Shown here piece after piece: positions 44,688 through 54,420 of a stretch of 64,000 bases of DNA. The position numbers and the translations under genes are program-made. The notes below the pieces were generated by a model that did no database searches, had not been told where the DNA came from, and saw only the letters and a list, made by a program, of their open reading frames with translations. How positions within the stretch are numbered: the stretch's first letter is position 1; each line of letters opens with the position of its first letter. This DNA is from Cyclobacteriaceae bacterium (GTDB taxonomy: Bacteria; Bacteroidota; Bacteroidia; Cytophagales; Cyclobacteriaceae), in the NCBI GenBank assembly GCA_020832305.1, contig JAFIEV010000022.1:31570-95569 (forward strand). The letters are read 5' to 3'.

Positions 44688-46442
44688 ATGAAATTTTTGC
44701 GTAACCTTCTGGCCACCATTACAGGCCTTTTTGTCTTTTGTTTTCTCTGTGTTCTGTTTATCGCAATCATCGTTGCTTCCTCTGAAGATAAGGTTGTGGT
44801 TAAAGAAAATTCTATACTTCACCTCAACCTAAACAGGGCCATTCTTGAAAAAGAGCGAAATGATCCTTTTAGCGATGTAAATTTTTTTACCGGAGAATCA
44901 AACCGACCTATTGGCCTTTACGAACTGAAAAAAGCCATTTCCCAAGCTAAAGATGATGATAAAATAAAGGGCATCTTTCTGGAATTAAATGCTGTAGGTG
45001 CCGGCTATGCCGTTGCAGAGGATATTCGAAATGCACTGGCAGACTTTAAAGAGTCTGGTAAATTTATTATTTCTTACAGTGAGTTTTATTCAGAAGGGGC
45101 TTATTATGTGGCATCCATAAGCGACACCATCATCACTAATCCTGATTTCGGCCTGGTTGAATTTAATGGTCTGAGTGCAAATATGCTATATCTCAAAGGC
45201 ACATTCGAGAAACTCGACCTCGAGCCTTACATATTCAGGACGGGTGACTATAAAAGTGCTATCGAGCCATTTATCAATGATAAGATGAGTGAGGAAGCAA
45301 GGGAACAGACCACAGAATATATTGAGGGAATTTACAATTATATACTCAATGCTGTTGCTTCAAGCAGAGGGCTTGATTACGAAAGAGCCAAAGAAATATC
45401 CAACGAAATGTTGGTCAGAAGGCCCGAAGATGCTTTAAAATATGGTTTGGTTGATATGTTGGGCTATCGCGATGAAGTAGATGCCCTCCTCAGAGAAAAG
45501 TTAGGTATAGACGAAAAGAAAGATTTGCCCTTAGTAAAATACCGAAGATATAATAAGTCATATAGTGAGAAAAATATTTCCCGAAACCGAATTGCGGTAA
45601 TTGTGGCGGAAGGCGATATAATGATGGGCAAAAGCCAGCCAGGCACTATAGGTTCGGAAACCATGGCACAGGAAATCAGAAAGGCAAGAAAAGATAAAAA
45701 CACCAAAGCCATAGTGTTGCGCATCAATTCCCCGGGAGGCAGTGCCTATGCCTCTGATGTTATTTGGCGGGAAATTATACTGGCTACTAAGGAAAAACCA
45801 GTAATTGCCTCTATGTCTGACCTGGCAGCTTCAGGAGGATATTATCTGGCGATGGCATGTGATAGCATTGTCGCTAATCCCAATACCTTAACTGGATCTA
45901 TTGGCGTGTTTTCAGTATTGTTTAATGCTGAGAAAATGTTAAAAAATAAACTTGGCATTACCACTGACCACGTGGCTACCGGTAAATTTTCTGATTTGGG
46001 TAATCTTTCCAGAAAAATGACAGATGCTGAAAAAGAATTTTTCCAGCAATCTGTTGATCACGTGTATGACTTGTTTATCAGCAAGGTGTCTGAAGGCAGG
46101 TCTCTTCCCACGGAGGATGTATTAAAAGTAGCATCTGGAAGGGTTTGGACCGGCCAAAAAGCATTGAGCAACGGGTTGGCAGATGTATTGGGAAATCTTG
46201 ATGATGCCATAGCCATAGCTGCTGAAAAAGCCGGAGTTGCCGATGATTACAGGGTAAGGCTTTATCCTGTTGAGAAGCCTGCTTTCGAGCAATTGCTGCA
46301 AAATCTTAGCGAAGATGTTGAAAGTCGTTATCTCAAATTAAAGCTGGGAGATTGGTACCCCTATGCAAAACAGATAAATAACCTACAGCGTTTTACAGGT
46401 ATACAAACCAGATTTCCTATAGAACCAGTAAACCGATTTTAA
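44688..46442 (+). CDS. sppA: Signal peptide peptidase SppA (67K type)
   Basis: A 584-residue membrane-anchored serine protease. The N-terminal helix is at about 5-30. The catalytic lysine is Lys189 (RTGDYKSAIEPF) and the nucleophile is Ser382 (AASGGYYLAMA), matching Lys209/Ser409 of the E. coli enzyme. Two tandem half-domains make up the long form. It degrades cleaved signal peptides in the membrane. Its stop overlaps by four bases with the stop of the convergent TonB-receptor gene. Confidence 0.95.
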   Translation: MKFLRNLLATITGLFVFCFLCVLFIAIIVASSEDKVVVKENSILHLNLNRAILEKERNDPFSDVNFFTGESNRPIGLYELKKAISQAKDDDKIKGIFLELNAVGAGYAVAEDIRNALADFKESGKFIISYSEFYSEGAYYVASISDTIITNPDFGLVEFNGLSANMLYLKGTFEKLDLEPYIFRTGDYKSAIEPFINDKMSEEAREQTTEYIEGIYNYILNAVASSRGLDYERAKEISNEMLVRRPEDALKYGLVDMLGYRDEVDALLREKLGIDEKKDLPLVKYRRYNKSYSEKNISRNRIAVIVAEGDIMMGKSQPGTIGSETMAQEIRKARKDKNTKAIVLRINSPGGSAYASDVIWREIILATKEKPVIASMSDLAASGGYYLAMACDSIVANPNTLTGSIGVFSVLFNAEKMLKNKLGITTDHVATGKFSDLGNLSRKMTDAEKEFFQQSVDHVYDLFISKVSEGRSLPTEDVLKVASGRVWTGQKALSNGLADVLGNLDDAIAIAAEKAGVADDYRVRLYPVEKPAFEQLLQNLSEDVESRYLKLKLGDWYPYAKQINNLQRFTGIQTRFPIEPVNRF

Positions 46443-48313
46443 TATCCAAGATCAATTCTGAATCCCGCCCGGAGCCATCTTCCGGGCATGGGTGTCATTA
46501 CCTCTGTATAAAAGGCATTGGTCAAATTGGTGCCTTCGAGATAAACGCCCAGATTTGGTTTTATCTGATAATTTGTCCGGGCGTCAATCAGCGTGTAGGT
46601 ACTTTGTTCGATTCTGTCAATAATGCGTGCCTTAATGTTAAGGTTGCATTTGTTAAATAACTGAATTTCGGCACCTGCAATGAATTGCGCCCTGATAAAC
46701 TCCAGGGTATACCTCGAAAGGCCCGGCGCTTCATCCACAAAAATCTGATCGAGATGGTTGTATGAAACATGAATGCTTTTCAGCGGAAATTGCTCACCAT
46801 ATATACTGCTAAAACCATAGGCAAGACTTAATTCCAAACCTCTTGCTGTAACATTCTGAATATTCATGGCCTGCCAGATATTGCTCGAATCGTTTACAGG
46901 CATTTGTATCCAGTCAATTAAGTTTCGACCATTGCGCTGAAAATAATTGACTTCGGCCATCCAGCCATCCCGAAGGAACCTGAATCCCATCTCATAACTT
47001 ATGGCAGACTCCGGCAAAAGATTGGGATTGCCTTGCTCTGCCGGACTCTGATAGTGCTGATCATAAAATGTAGGTACCCGGTATGATTTACCTGCATTGG
47101 CATACATCCTTACATCAGGCAAAATATTAGCGCCAATGTCTATGCCAGGAAAGTAATCTGTGCCAAAATCTGAATTGTAATTGAAGTACACCCCGGGTGT
47201 AATGTCTACCAGGTTGAAAAGTTTCATCCGGTGTTCGAGGAAGAAACCGGCATTTTGCCTTGAGAATCCATCCAGGTTAGAAGGGCTTTCTACCGAACCC
47301 CGTACCCATGTGCCATCGATGTATTCCCTGCGGTATTCAAAACCTATTCCGGTTATTCCCAAAGCATTGGTAAAAGCTGCATCAGATTCAACAGCCATGG
47401 TCTGGGTTGTATGATCATTGGTATAAACCCCGGGGTTTTCTCTTCTAAAGAGATAATAATCGCGGTTATTTCTGTAATAGGCACGAGAAGAGGTTTTCCA
47501 ATTGCCCGATTGCCACTGATAAATCAAACTGAGCAGCCCTGTTTTCACTTCTTCATACTGTTCAGTAAAGGCAGGGCTGGCATAAAAACCATTGGCGCCA
47601 AAAGCCCTGTCGGTGTAGCCTCCCATAAACTGAAGTTTTCCTTTTCCTATTCCGGTTTCAGCATGGTAGAAAATATTGTTCATTACAAAGTCGGTATTGT
47701 GCCGATACCCCCCGGACTGGTCATGACTTGCAGAAACATATTGTTTAAAACCCTCTGTTGGCAGGGCTATACCCAATCGCAGACCCCCTGTTTTAAACCT
47801 GCCTCCATAACCCGAGATGCTGATTTTTCGCTCGTCAGGTATTTCTGTAATAATATTTACGGCTCCGGCAAAGGCATTCTGCCCAAAAATTCTGGCGCCT
47901 GGACCTTTTAGCACCTCAATACGGGTGATATTATCAAAATTGACCGGCACATTCATAATATGATGGCCGGTTTGCGGATCGGTAAGTTTAATGCCATTGA
48001 GAAGCACAAGTGTTTGTTCAAAAGTTCCGCCTCTGATCCCAATGTCGGCCTGCACCCCCAGGGGTCCTCTTTGCCTGATGTCGACCCCGGGCACAAAACT
48101 CAAGGCTTCTGGCAGGGATTGAACCGGCATGGCCCTCAGTTCCTCAGCGGTAATCACACTAATATTTCTGGAAGATTCACGAAATGGTGTCTGAATGCGG
48201 TTTTCATGAATTATAATATCCTGCATTACGATGGTGGTGTCGCCTTGTGCCCTGGCAGCAGATGTTGCAACAATCGCTAAAATCACAATGGTAAAAATTA
48301 TTTTTCTATTCAT
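46439..48313 (-). CDS. TonB-dependent receptor (BtuB-like size)
   Basis: A 624-residue outer-membrane receptor. The signal peptide ends near residue 22 (TSAARAQ). The plug is at about 40-165 (VITAEELRAMPVQSLPEALS and RIEVLKGPGARIFGQNAFAGAVNIIT), followed by a 22-strand barrel ending in LRAGFRIDLGY. It lacks the N-terminal carboxypeptidase domain of SusC proteins and resembles vitamin-B12 or siderophore receptors. A cobalamin adenosyltransferase is encoded about 8 kb away, but no cobalamin riboswitch was recognised. The start overlaps the end of the preceding 175-residue gene by eight bases. Confidence 0.92.
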   Translation of the reverse strand: MNRKIIFTIVILAIVATSAARAQGDTTIVMQDIIIHENRIQTPFRESSRNISVITAEELRAMPVQSLPEALSFVPGVDIRQRGPLGVQADIGIRGGTFEQTLVLLNGIKLTDPQTGHHIMNVPVNFDNITRIEVLKGPGARIFGQNAFAGAVNIITEIPDERKISISGYGGRFKTGGLRLGIALPTEGFKQYVSASHDQSGGYRHNTDFVMNNIFYHAETGIGKGKLQFMGGYTDRAFGANGFYASPAFTEQYEEVKTGLLSLIYQWQSGNWKTSSRAYYRNNRDYYLFRRENPGVYTNDHTTQTMAVESDAAFTNALGITGIGFEYRREYIDGTWVRGSVESPSNLDGFSRQNAGFFLEHRMKLFNLVDITPGVYFNYNSDFGTDYFPGIDIGANILPDVRMYANAGKSYRVPTFYDQHYQSPAEQGNPNLLPESAISYEMGFRFLRDGWMAEVNYFQRNGRNLIDWIQMPVNDSSNIWQAMNIQNVTARGLELSLAYGFSSIYGEQFPLKSIHVSYNHLDQIFVDEAPGLSRYTLEFIRAQFIAGAEIQLFNKCNLNIKARIIDRIEQSTYTLIDARTNYQIKPNLGVYLEGTNLTNAFYTEVMTPMPGRWLRAGFRIDLGY

Positions 48314-48833
48314 AGTTCCTGAAATAATATTGGCACAACCATGTTAAGGTTGTGTCTCGTTTCTGTAAAAAGTTTAGTGATGTTTTTTTCTGAAGTTTTT
48401 CCCGAAATAGTGGCATAAAAAAAGCACATGTTCTACTATAGAGCATGTGCTTCTTCCTCAGGGTAATATACCTGACGATATCATAAGAATGACCTGGTTC
48501 AATTAGATCTGTGGTAATAGAGTAGGGAATCAATTGATTCAGCACACTTTGGTAACCAGACTGGATGAACAGGGAGTCATCTTCTTCTTTTTCATCTCCG
48601 AATAAAATACAAATCACCGTCTGGAGAAAGGCATAACTTTTTGCAGCCAAACGATCTGCAGTACTTGCCTGAAGTACAGAGATTTTAACCCACTTTCCCA
48701 GGGTAGCAAAAACAGCATAGGATTTACGTGTCCATCTTCTGAAAAACAGACCATTTTGATTAGTTGTGCTTTGCCGGGAGTACCAGTTCATAATTTCGTG
48801 CTGCAAATAAAATACCTCAAACTGATTTGGCAA
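48306..48833 (-). CDS. Unknown 175-residue protein overlapping the TonB-receptor gene
   Basis: No known domain is recognised, and there is no signal peptide. A striking segment at residues 30-60 reads FFRRWTRKSYAVFATLGKWVK followed by ISVLQASTADRLAAKSYA. I recall short proteins with a similar W-x-RK-x-YA-x-F-x-SLG pattern directly before TonB receptors in other Bacteroidota, but I cannot verify this here. The rest is unremarkable and partly helical. The four-base-scale overlap with the receptor start suggests translational coupling. It may be a leader or regulatory protein of the receptor. Confidence 0.55.
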   Translation of the reverse strand: MPNQFEVFYLQHEIMNWYSRQSTTNQNGLFFRRWTRKSYAVFATLGKWVKISVLQASTADRLAAKSYAFLQTVICILFGDEKEEDDSLFIQSGYQSVLNQLIPYSITTDLIEPGHSYDIVRYITLRKKHMLYSRTCAFFMPLFREKLQKKTSLNFLQKRDTTLTWLCQYYFRNYE

Positions 48834-48852
48834 ATGACTTCTGTCATTTTAG

Positions 48853-50325
48853 TTAAAAAATATGCCCAAAACCAAAGAAAAACTGACTGCCCTCAGGGCT
48901 TCGTGCAAAATCAAGTCTCAGGATGGTAGATTGGTTCCATGCAATCCTTCCACCTATACCTGGTGTGGTTCTTATATTTTTCAAATCCATTTCTCCGAAA
49001 GTATCCCATACTGAACCCATATCCAGAAAAGGTGTTATGCCAAGTCCAAAATGTTGTTTGGAAAGTTTGAAATCATACAGCCGGCTTCTCAATTCGAGAT
49101 TTACCAGACCTACCACTGGTGCCAGAAAACGAACTTCCCTGTAACCTCTTAAGGATCTGGGGCCTCCCAATACCAAAATACCACCGGCCTCAGCCTGGCT
49201 CGAAAGGTCAAACATTTCCAGGAAGTTTACATTTCTTCCCAAGACATATCCTATAGATCCCATGGCGGCCAGGGTGAGGCGACTCTTATTGTTTCGCCAT
49301 CGGGCAAAGGTATTGAAATACTGACCCTGCACCATAAATTTGTTAAAGTCAAATTGTGAGCCCAGAAAAGGGGCTGAGTATTCATGAGAGTATTGCAAAA
49401 AAACTCCTTTAGAAGGATCGGGTTCCAGATCTCTCGTATCGTAAATAAGGGCAAAGGCCAGCATACTCGTAAAGGCCCAGTCTCCGTTGGTTAAACCGCT
49501 GAGATTAAACCTTTCCCAGCTGCCACCAGGCCGGGTTGATTCTTTAAAGATCAGGGTTGTATCATTTATGGCTCTTACCGATTGGCCATCACGAAGAAAT
49601 GCTTCTTCTGCTTCTTCGCCTGTATAATCGCTGATACTTGTAAACAACATTTCATAGCCAAACATCAGGCGAAGTTTGCCTTCAAGAAATACCCTTTCAA
49701 ACAAAAAATTATACAATTGTTCGCGTTGAAAATATTGATTGTAGTGAAAGTCTGTTATGAACTGACCATCTCTTTCTCTGGCTATAGACAGATTGTCGAG
49801 GTAGTCATTCATTCTGGAGAAATTGCGCGCAATGCCAGTGTTTTTATCTTCAAACCTTAGGGGCCTGAGGGTGTGACTGCCAATGCCAAAATATTGAGCA
49901 TTAGGATCCTCCCAATATACGGCATCAAGCCTCAATCGCCAACGGGTATTAAATACATAAGGTATGTCCATATTTAATGCACCCCGGGCCCTTCCATTTT
50001 GGAATACCTTAAATTCGGTCGATATCCTGTATCTGTAGGGAGTATACTCGAAAAACGGATCGTCACGCGTACCATTTTGGAGTAAAAATAAAGTTCCGCC
50101 AATGCCAGCTCCACGAATAGGGTCATATTCAAACTGGGGCAGGCCGGTTATAAAAAAGCCCTCTTTTTTATTTTCCAGATCATCAGCAGGGAGCCGTTTT
50201 TCTTCCGAAATATTAAAGGGGAGTTTTTGAGCCAGACTATCTTTCTTTTCATCACTGTCAGATTGTGCCAGCCCTTTTATAGCGAATAATAGCAAACAGA
50301 ATGCGAGAAACGATATTTTATGCAT
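48853..50325 (-). CDS. Omp85-family outer-membrane protein (BamA/TamA-like barrel)
   Basis: A 490-residue exported protein with a signal peptide at residues 1-20 (IKGLAQ). The C-terminal part holds the Omp85 barrel with LGGPRSLRGYREVRFLAP (about 391-408), the conserved RGY loop, and a closing aromatic strand FFFGFGHIF. There is no obvious POTRA array. It resembles the single-barrel surface-antigen D15-like proteins of Bacteroidota of unknown cargo. It is 19 bases upstream of the 175-residue gene on the same strand. Confidence 0.85.
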   Translation of the reverse strand: MHKISFLAFCLLLFAIKGLAQSDSDEKKDSLAQKLPFNISEEKRLPADDLENKKEGFFITGLPQFEYDPIRGAGIGGTLFLLQNGTRDDPFFEYTPYRYRISTEFKVFQNGRARGALNMDIPYVFNTRWRLRLDAVYWEDPNAQYFGIGSHTLRPLRFEDKNTGIARNFSRMNDYLDNLSIARERDGQFITDFHYNQYFQREQLYNFLFERVFLEGKLRLMFGYEMLFTSISDYTGEEAEEAFLRDGQSVRAINDTTLIFKESTRPGGSWERFNLSGLTNGDWAFTSMLAFALIYDTRDLEPDPSKGVFLQYSHEYSAPFLGSQFDFNKFMVQGQYFNTFARWRNNKSRLTLAAMGSIGYVLGRNVNFLEMFDLSSQAEAGGILVLGGPRSLRGYREVRFLAPVVGLVNLELRSRLYDFKLSKQHFGLGITPFLDMGSVWDTFGEMDLKNIRTTPGIGGRIAWNQSTILRLDFARSPEGSQFFFGFGHIF

Positions 50326-50864
50326 GATTTTTAACCTTCGATGAAAATAGTTGCAAAGATCGAAGATTTTATGATGGACCAGGGCGATACAACTCTTAAA
50401 TAATCTTTAAATTTTTCTTAGAAAAGTATTAGAATAGCGATTGGGTAAGAAAATGTCAAGAGGTGGAATTCTCTCTGCTACCAGAAAATTGCAGGTTTTA
50501 TTTAAACTTTATCAGCCGGAATTTTTCAACTATGAGTATTGATAACCAGTAAATTACACCATTTTGTCTATGAGTTAGTAATATTTGGCACTAAAACATC
50601 TGGACTTTGGAAATAGAGGCAACATCATGGAATAAGTAATTGAGCAAATGAACCAGAGACAGCATCAAGGGTTTTATGATATAAAAAGTATTATTCTAAA
50701 AATGGATGATTTTAAGGCGTTTCATATGAAAAAAATGAATCTGTAATTGACAAATTTCACAATAAAAACCCATATCTTCTATACACACTCAATGGTGTGA
50801 TGAGGGTTGGAAAGAAGCCGTTTTGATTAGCCTATCAAATCGAATAACATACAGACCATTACCC
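50326..50864. other. 539-base intergenic region
   Basis: AT-rich and without a supported gene. At its right end CCATTACC and GGTAATGG (50856-50863 and 50874-50881) form an 8-bp hairpin that spans the DUF349 stop codon, but no T-tract follows. A 32-codon frame at 50648 has no recognisable product. Confidence 0.45.
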
Positions 50865-52985
50865 TTAAAAATTGGTAATGGCCCTTAGTTGTTCTTCCAA
50901 TTCTTCTAACTCTTTTGAGGCTCTTTCGATCTTTTTGCTCACGTCAGCTTTGAGTTTATCTGCCGTTTTAGATTCTGCGAAGAAACTCATATTGTTTTTC
51001 CATAGTGAGATATCATTTTCCAGTTTTGCAATTTGCCTTCTGAGAGAATTCTCTTTCTTTTGAATCATTCTATCGGCATTGGGCCCAAATTTTATTTTAC
51101 TGAATTTGGCTGAAAATCTCAGTTTGTTTTCTTCTTCTTCGCTAAAGCCCGCCTTTTCAATTGCAGCTTCTATGACCTCCACTAATTTGTTTTGAATGCT
51201 TTTCATTGAATTTTTTGGAACAAATCCAATGGATGACCAGTCTTCTATATATTGTTCCAGGTCTTCAAATTTGATACTGTCAGAATCAATGAGCTTTTGA
51301 ATCTCTTCACAAATGGCTTTTTTCTTTTTGAGATTTTGCTCGTATTCTTTCTCTGACTGGCCGGTACTTTCTCTCTTCCGGTTGAAGAAGTGGTCACAGG
51401 CAGCTTTGAATTTATCATAAACCTGATTTCTGAAGCGTTCGGGTACCGGGCCGATTTCTTTCCATTGTCGTTGTAAGTTCTTGAGTTCTTCGGCTGTACC
51501 TGCAAAATCTTCGCTATCCTTTACAGCTTCTGCTTTTTCAACCAGCGCTTCTTTCTGTTTGAGATTATCAAGTCTCGATTCTTCAATTTTCTTAAAAAAC
51601 TGACCTTTATGGTTAAAAAAAGATTTAAAAGCGTTCCAGAATTTTTTATTTACTTCCCTGGCTGCTTCACGCGGAAGGCCTCCGATAGCCTCCCATTGTT
51701 TCTGCAATTCCAGAATGGCTTTGGTTTTGGCATTCCAATCGGTAATTTTATCAGAGTTGAAATCTGAAAATTCCTGCACCTTATCTGCCAGCACCTGTTT
51801 GGCTTCGAGATTCTTATTCAACTCATCCTTCAGGCTGTCATAGAATTCTTTTCTACGGGCATACACAGCATCTGAGGCGGTCTTAAAGCGCTGCCATAAA
51901 GCCTCCTGTTCATCGGCAGGGACTGGTCCTACATGCTTGAACTCTTCGTGCAAATCGTTGAGATCTTTTATGGCATCCTTGATGTTGTCAAGCTGACTCA
52001 GGCGTTCAGCCTTATCTACAATTTCATTTTTGATTTCGAGGTTTTTCTTGCGGTCGAGTTCTTTCAACTCAAAATATATGCTTCGCTTGTCGTAGTACCG
52101 ATCAATGAGCGCATTGTAATTGGCCCAAAGGTTCTTAACCTGTTGCGGAGGTACCGGGCCAACATTTTTCCACTCTTCCTGAATGTCTTTAATTTCTTTA
52201 ACACTGGCCTGAGTTTCATCTGAGTCGACAATACCTCTTAATTTTTCCAGTATAGCCATCTTGGCTGCCAGGTTTCTTTCTTTTTGTTCTTCGAGGCTAT
52301 TGTAGAACTTAGATCTTCTTTCGCGTAATTCATTGTATGCAGCGGTAAACCGATGATCTAATTCATCAAAGGTGAATTCAAAACCGTCGGCCTCACCACC
52401 TCCCTCTACAAATTTCCGCAAAGCAGCATCCTTTTCAGTCTGAAGCATTTCATCGTAAACCGGCTTTACTTCTTTCAATATCCGGCCCAGTTTACTGTAG
52501 TCTTCTTCTTTGAGCAAAGCTTCCAGGACCTGTACCAATTGTTTTTTGCTGTAGGATGTATAGTCTAACTCAACGGTTTCCTCTTCATGCTCTTCCGGTT
52601 CTTGAGTTTCTTTATCTTCTGTACCTGCTTCCTTTGATTCTTCAGCATTGTCAGCAACAGGCTGGCTTCCGGTGGGTTGAGTATCAGCCTGGATTTCATT
52701 TTCCTCTGTTATCTGTGTGCTTTCTTCGGATAATGCTTCAGTATTTTCAACCGCTTCTTCGGGAGCTGGTTCAGGTGCATCAGCTTCTATTGCTTGCAGT
52801 TCCTGATCTGCGTCAGAGTCCGTTTTTTCGGTTTCATGTGTTTCAGATTCTGTAGAAACATTTTTTTCAGTATCACTACTGTTTTCTTCTGCTGTATTCT
52901 GTGAATCTTCATTTTCAGATGCTGATGATTCAGTCTTTTCTAAATCTGAATCCAACCTTTGCTTGTCTTTATCCTCGATAGCCAT
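50865..52985 (-). CDS. DUF349 repeat protein with acidic N-terminal region
   Basis: A 706-residue protein. The first about 145 residues are a low-complexity, highly acidic Glu/Asp/Thr/Ser stretch, probably disordered. Five repeats follow with the DUF349 signature, each with W-x-x-(I/V)G-x-(V/L)P (WKNVGPVP, FKHVGPVP, WEAIGGLP, WKEIGPVP, WSSIGFVP) and long charged helices. The C-terminus is coiled coil (about 640-700). DUF349 proteins occur in many Bacteroidota and Actinobacteria and their role is not established. The gene starts 26 bases after yqgE and is likely co-transcribed with it. Confidence 0.85.
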   Translation of the reverse strand: MAIEDKDKQRLDSDLEKTESSASENEDSQNTAEENSSDTEKNVSTESETHETEKTDSDADQELQAIEADAPEPAPEEAVENTEALSEESTQITEENEIQADTQPTGSQPVADNAEESKEAGTEDKETQEPEEHEEETVELDYTSYSKKQLVQVLEALLKEEDYSKLGRILKEVKPVYDEMLQTEKDAALRKFVEGGGEADGFEFTFDELDHRFTAAYNELRERRSKFYNSLEEQKERNLAAKMAILEKLRGIVDSDETQASVKEIKDIQEEWKNVGPVPPQQVKNLWANYNALIDRYYDKRSIYFELKELDRKKNLEIKNEIVDKAERLSQLDNIKDAIKDLNDLHEEFKHVGPVPADEQEALWQRFKTASDAVYARRKEFYDSLKDELNKNLEAKQVLADKVQEFSDFNSDKITDWNAKTKAILELQKQWEAIGGLPREAAREVNKKFWNAFKSFFNHKGQFFKKIEESRLDNLKQKEALVEKAEAVKDSEDFAGTAEELKNLQRQWKEIGPVPERFRNQVYDKFKAACDHFFNRKRESTGQSEKEYEQNLKKKKAICEEIQKLIDSDSIKFEDLEQYIEDWSSIGFVPKNSMKSIQNKLVEVIEAAIEKAGFSEEEENKLRFSAKFSKIKFGPNADRMIQKKENSLRRQIAKLENDISLWKNNMSFFAESKTADKLKADVSKKIERASKELEELEEQLRAITNF

Positions 52986-53011
52986 AATACTTAAATTTAA
53001 CCTTTATTGGG

Positions 53012-53620
53012 TTAGTTCATTCGCGGGTCCTGTGGAAAGGAAGCAAATAATTTATACTTACCTCCCAGATTTTCCAAGGTGCTTTTCCAGAGCAAAGCAG
53101 GCTCGGGATCAAACACCTGTTGAGTCGCGAAATTACGTGTCACAATCCATGAATTAACTTTTAATTCATTTTTAAGCTGGCCCGCAGCCCAGCCCGAATA
53201 TCCAATAAAAAATTTAAAATCACTTTCACTTACCAAATTATTTTTTATTCGATGTATCAATTCATGAAAATCCCCTCCCCAGAAAATCCCTTTTGCGATT
53301 TCCACACTATCAGTAAGGTAATCCTCGCAACAATGAATAAAATGCAAAGTATCTCTTTGCACCGGACCACCATAAAACAATGGGGCATCAACATTTTCCA
53401 AATCGGGTAATACTTCAGACAGTTTAACTCCAGAGGGCTTATTGAGCACAAAGCCCAGAGAACCTTCCTCATTATGTTCTGCCAGTAAAATCACCGTGCG
53501 CGAGAAATTATCATCTGGCAAATATGGCTCCGAAATCAACAAGTCACCTTTTTCAGGATCTCTGTCGTTACGGAAACTAAATACATCCATTTCATCGTGC
53601 ATGATAATTCTATTATTCAA
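53012..53620 (-). CDS. YqgE/AlgH family protein
   Basis: A 202-residue protein matching the family: KGDLLISEPYLPDDNFSRTVILL (about 20-42), GSLGFVLNKPSGV, YGGPVQRDTLHFIHC and FFIGYSGWAAGQLKNEL. The family is widespread and conserved. AlgH has been tied to alginate expression in Pseudomonas, but its biochemical role is not clear. It is transcribed before the DUF349 gene and divergently from pdxH. Confidence 0.93.
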   Translation of the reverse strand: MNNRIIMHDEMDVFSFRNDRDPEKGDLLISEPYLPDDNFSRTVILLAEHNEEGSLGFVLNKPSGVKLSEVLPDLENVDAPLFYGGPVQRDTLHFIHCCEDYLTDSVEIAKGIFWGGDFHELIHRIKNNLVSESDFKFFIGYSGWAAGQLKNELKVNSWIVTRNFATQQVFDPEPALLWKSTLENLGGKYKLFASFPQDPRMN

Positions 53621-53777
53621 TTACTTTAGCAAATATACGTCATATACGCATTACAACAAGTTGCATTTGGTGCGATAAGTGGTAAATGCTTAGAGATCTT
53701 ACCCATTCTTTTTTTATAACAAGTGAATAAAAGCATAGTTTTGTATGTTATACATTAATTTAAGATACTTTTTGCAT

Positions 53778-54419
53778 ATGGACCTGCACATTGCCGATAT
53801 AAGAAAGGAATATAAGAAAAATGAATTAAGTTTAAAAACCGTCATTTCTGATCCCTTTAAACAATTTGAAAAATGGCTTCAGGAAGCAATTGAAGCTAAG
53901 GTAGAAGAACCTACTGCCATGATCGTGGGAACAGCAACACCAGAAGGCAGGCCATCAACACGCACCGTCTTACTAAAAGGGCTTGAAAACGATCAATTTA
54001 TATTTTACACCAATTACAACAGTCGTAAAGGACAGCACTTGCAGGCAAATCCTTTTGCCAGCCTCACATTTTTCTGGCCTGCACTGGAACGACAAGTACA
54101 TGTAGAAGGAGAAGTGAAATTTGTTGAAACAGCTGTATCGGATCAGTATTTTCAATCAAGACCGTATAAAAGCAGGTTGGGCGCACGCATTTCTCCACAA
54201 AGCCAGATAATTTCTTCAAGAAATGATATCAAGGTAGCATTTGCTGCTGAGGCTGCTAAATTTATTGGCAGAGATATTCCCAGGCCTGATTTTTGGGGCG
54301 GATTTGCCGTTTACCCTAGCAGATTTGAATTCTGGCAGGGAAGAGAAAGCAGGCTTCATGACCGCATATTGTTTGAACTCAAAGATAAGGCCTGGCAAAA
54401 ACACCGGCTTGCACCCTGA
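53778..54419 (+). CDS. pdxH: Pyridoxamine 5'-phosphate oxidase
   Basis: A 213-residue flavoprotein. The in-frame ATG at 53745 would add eleven residues that do not fit the family, and TAGTTTTG at 53736-53743 is a likely -7 box, so 53778 is preferred. Motifs are STRTVLLKG, FYTNYNSRKGQHLQANPFA, QVHVEGEV, SRPYKSRLGARISPQSQ, and the C-terminal WQGRESRLHDRILF with the family's closing RLAP. It makes pyridoxal 5'-phosphate with FMN. The downstream glycosyltransferase starts one base after its stop. Confidence 0.96.
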   Translation: MDLHIADIRKEYKKNELSLKTVISDPFKQFEKWLQEAIEAKVEEPTAMIVGTATPEGRPSTRTVLLKGLENDQFIFYTNYNSRKGQHLQANPFASLTFFWPALERQVHVEGEVKFVETAVSDQYFQSRPYKSRLGARISPQSQIISSRNDIKVAFAAEAAKFIGRDIPRPDFWGGFAVYPSRFEFWQGRESRLHDRILFELKDKAWQKHRLAP

Positions 54420-54420
54420 C

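Noticed and set aside
46439..50325. Search for a cobalamin riboswitch before the BtuB-like receptor
   Set aside because: Only 19 bases separate the two upstream genes, and no B12-box-like sequence was recognised before the Omp85 gene.
50648..50746. Short open frame of 32 codons in the DUF349 spacer
   Set aside because: No signal peptide, no recognisable motif and a composition like the surrounding AT-rich non-coding DNA.
54241..54420. Extended N-terminus of the glycosyltransferase inside pdxH
   Set aside because: It overlaps conserved pdxH coding sequence in another frame, and the family starts at the ATG at 54421.
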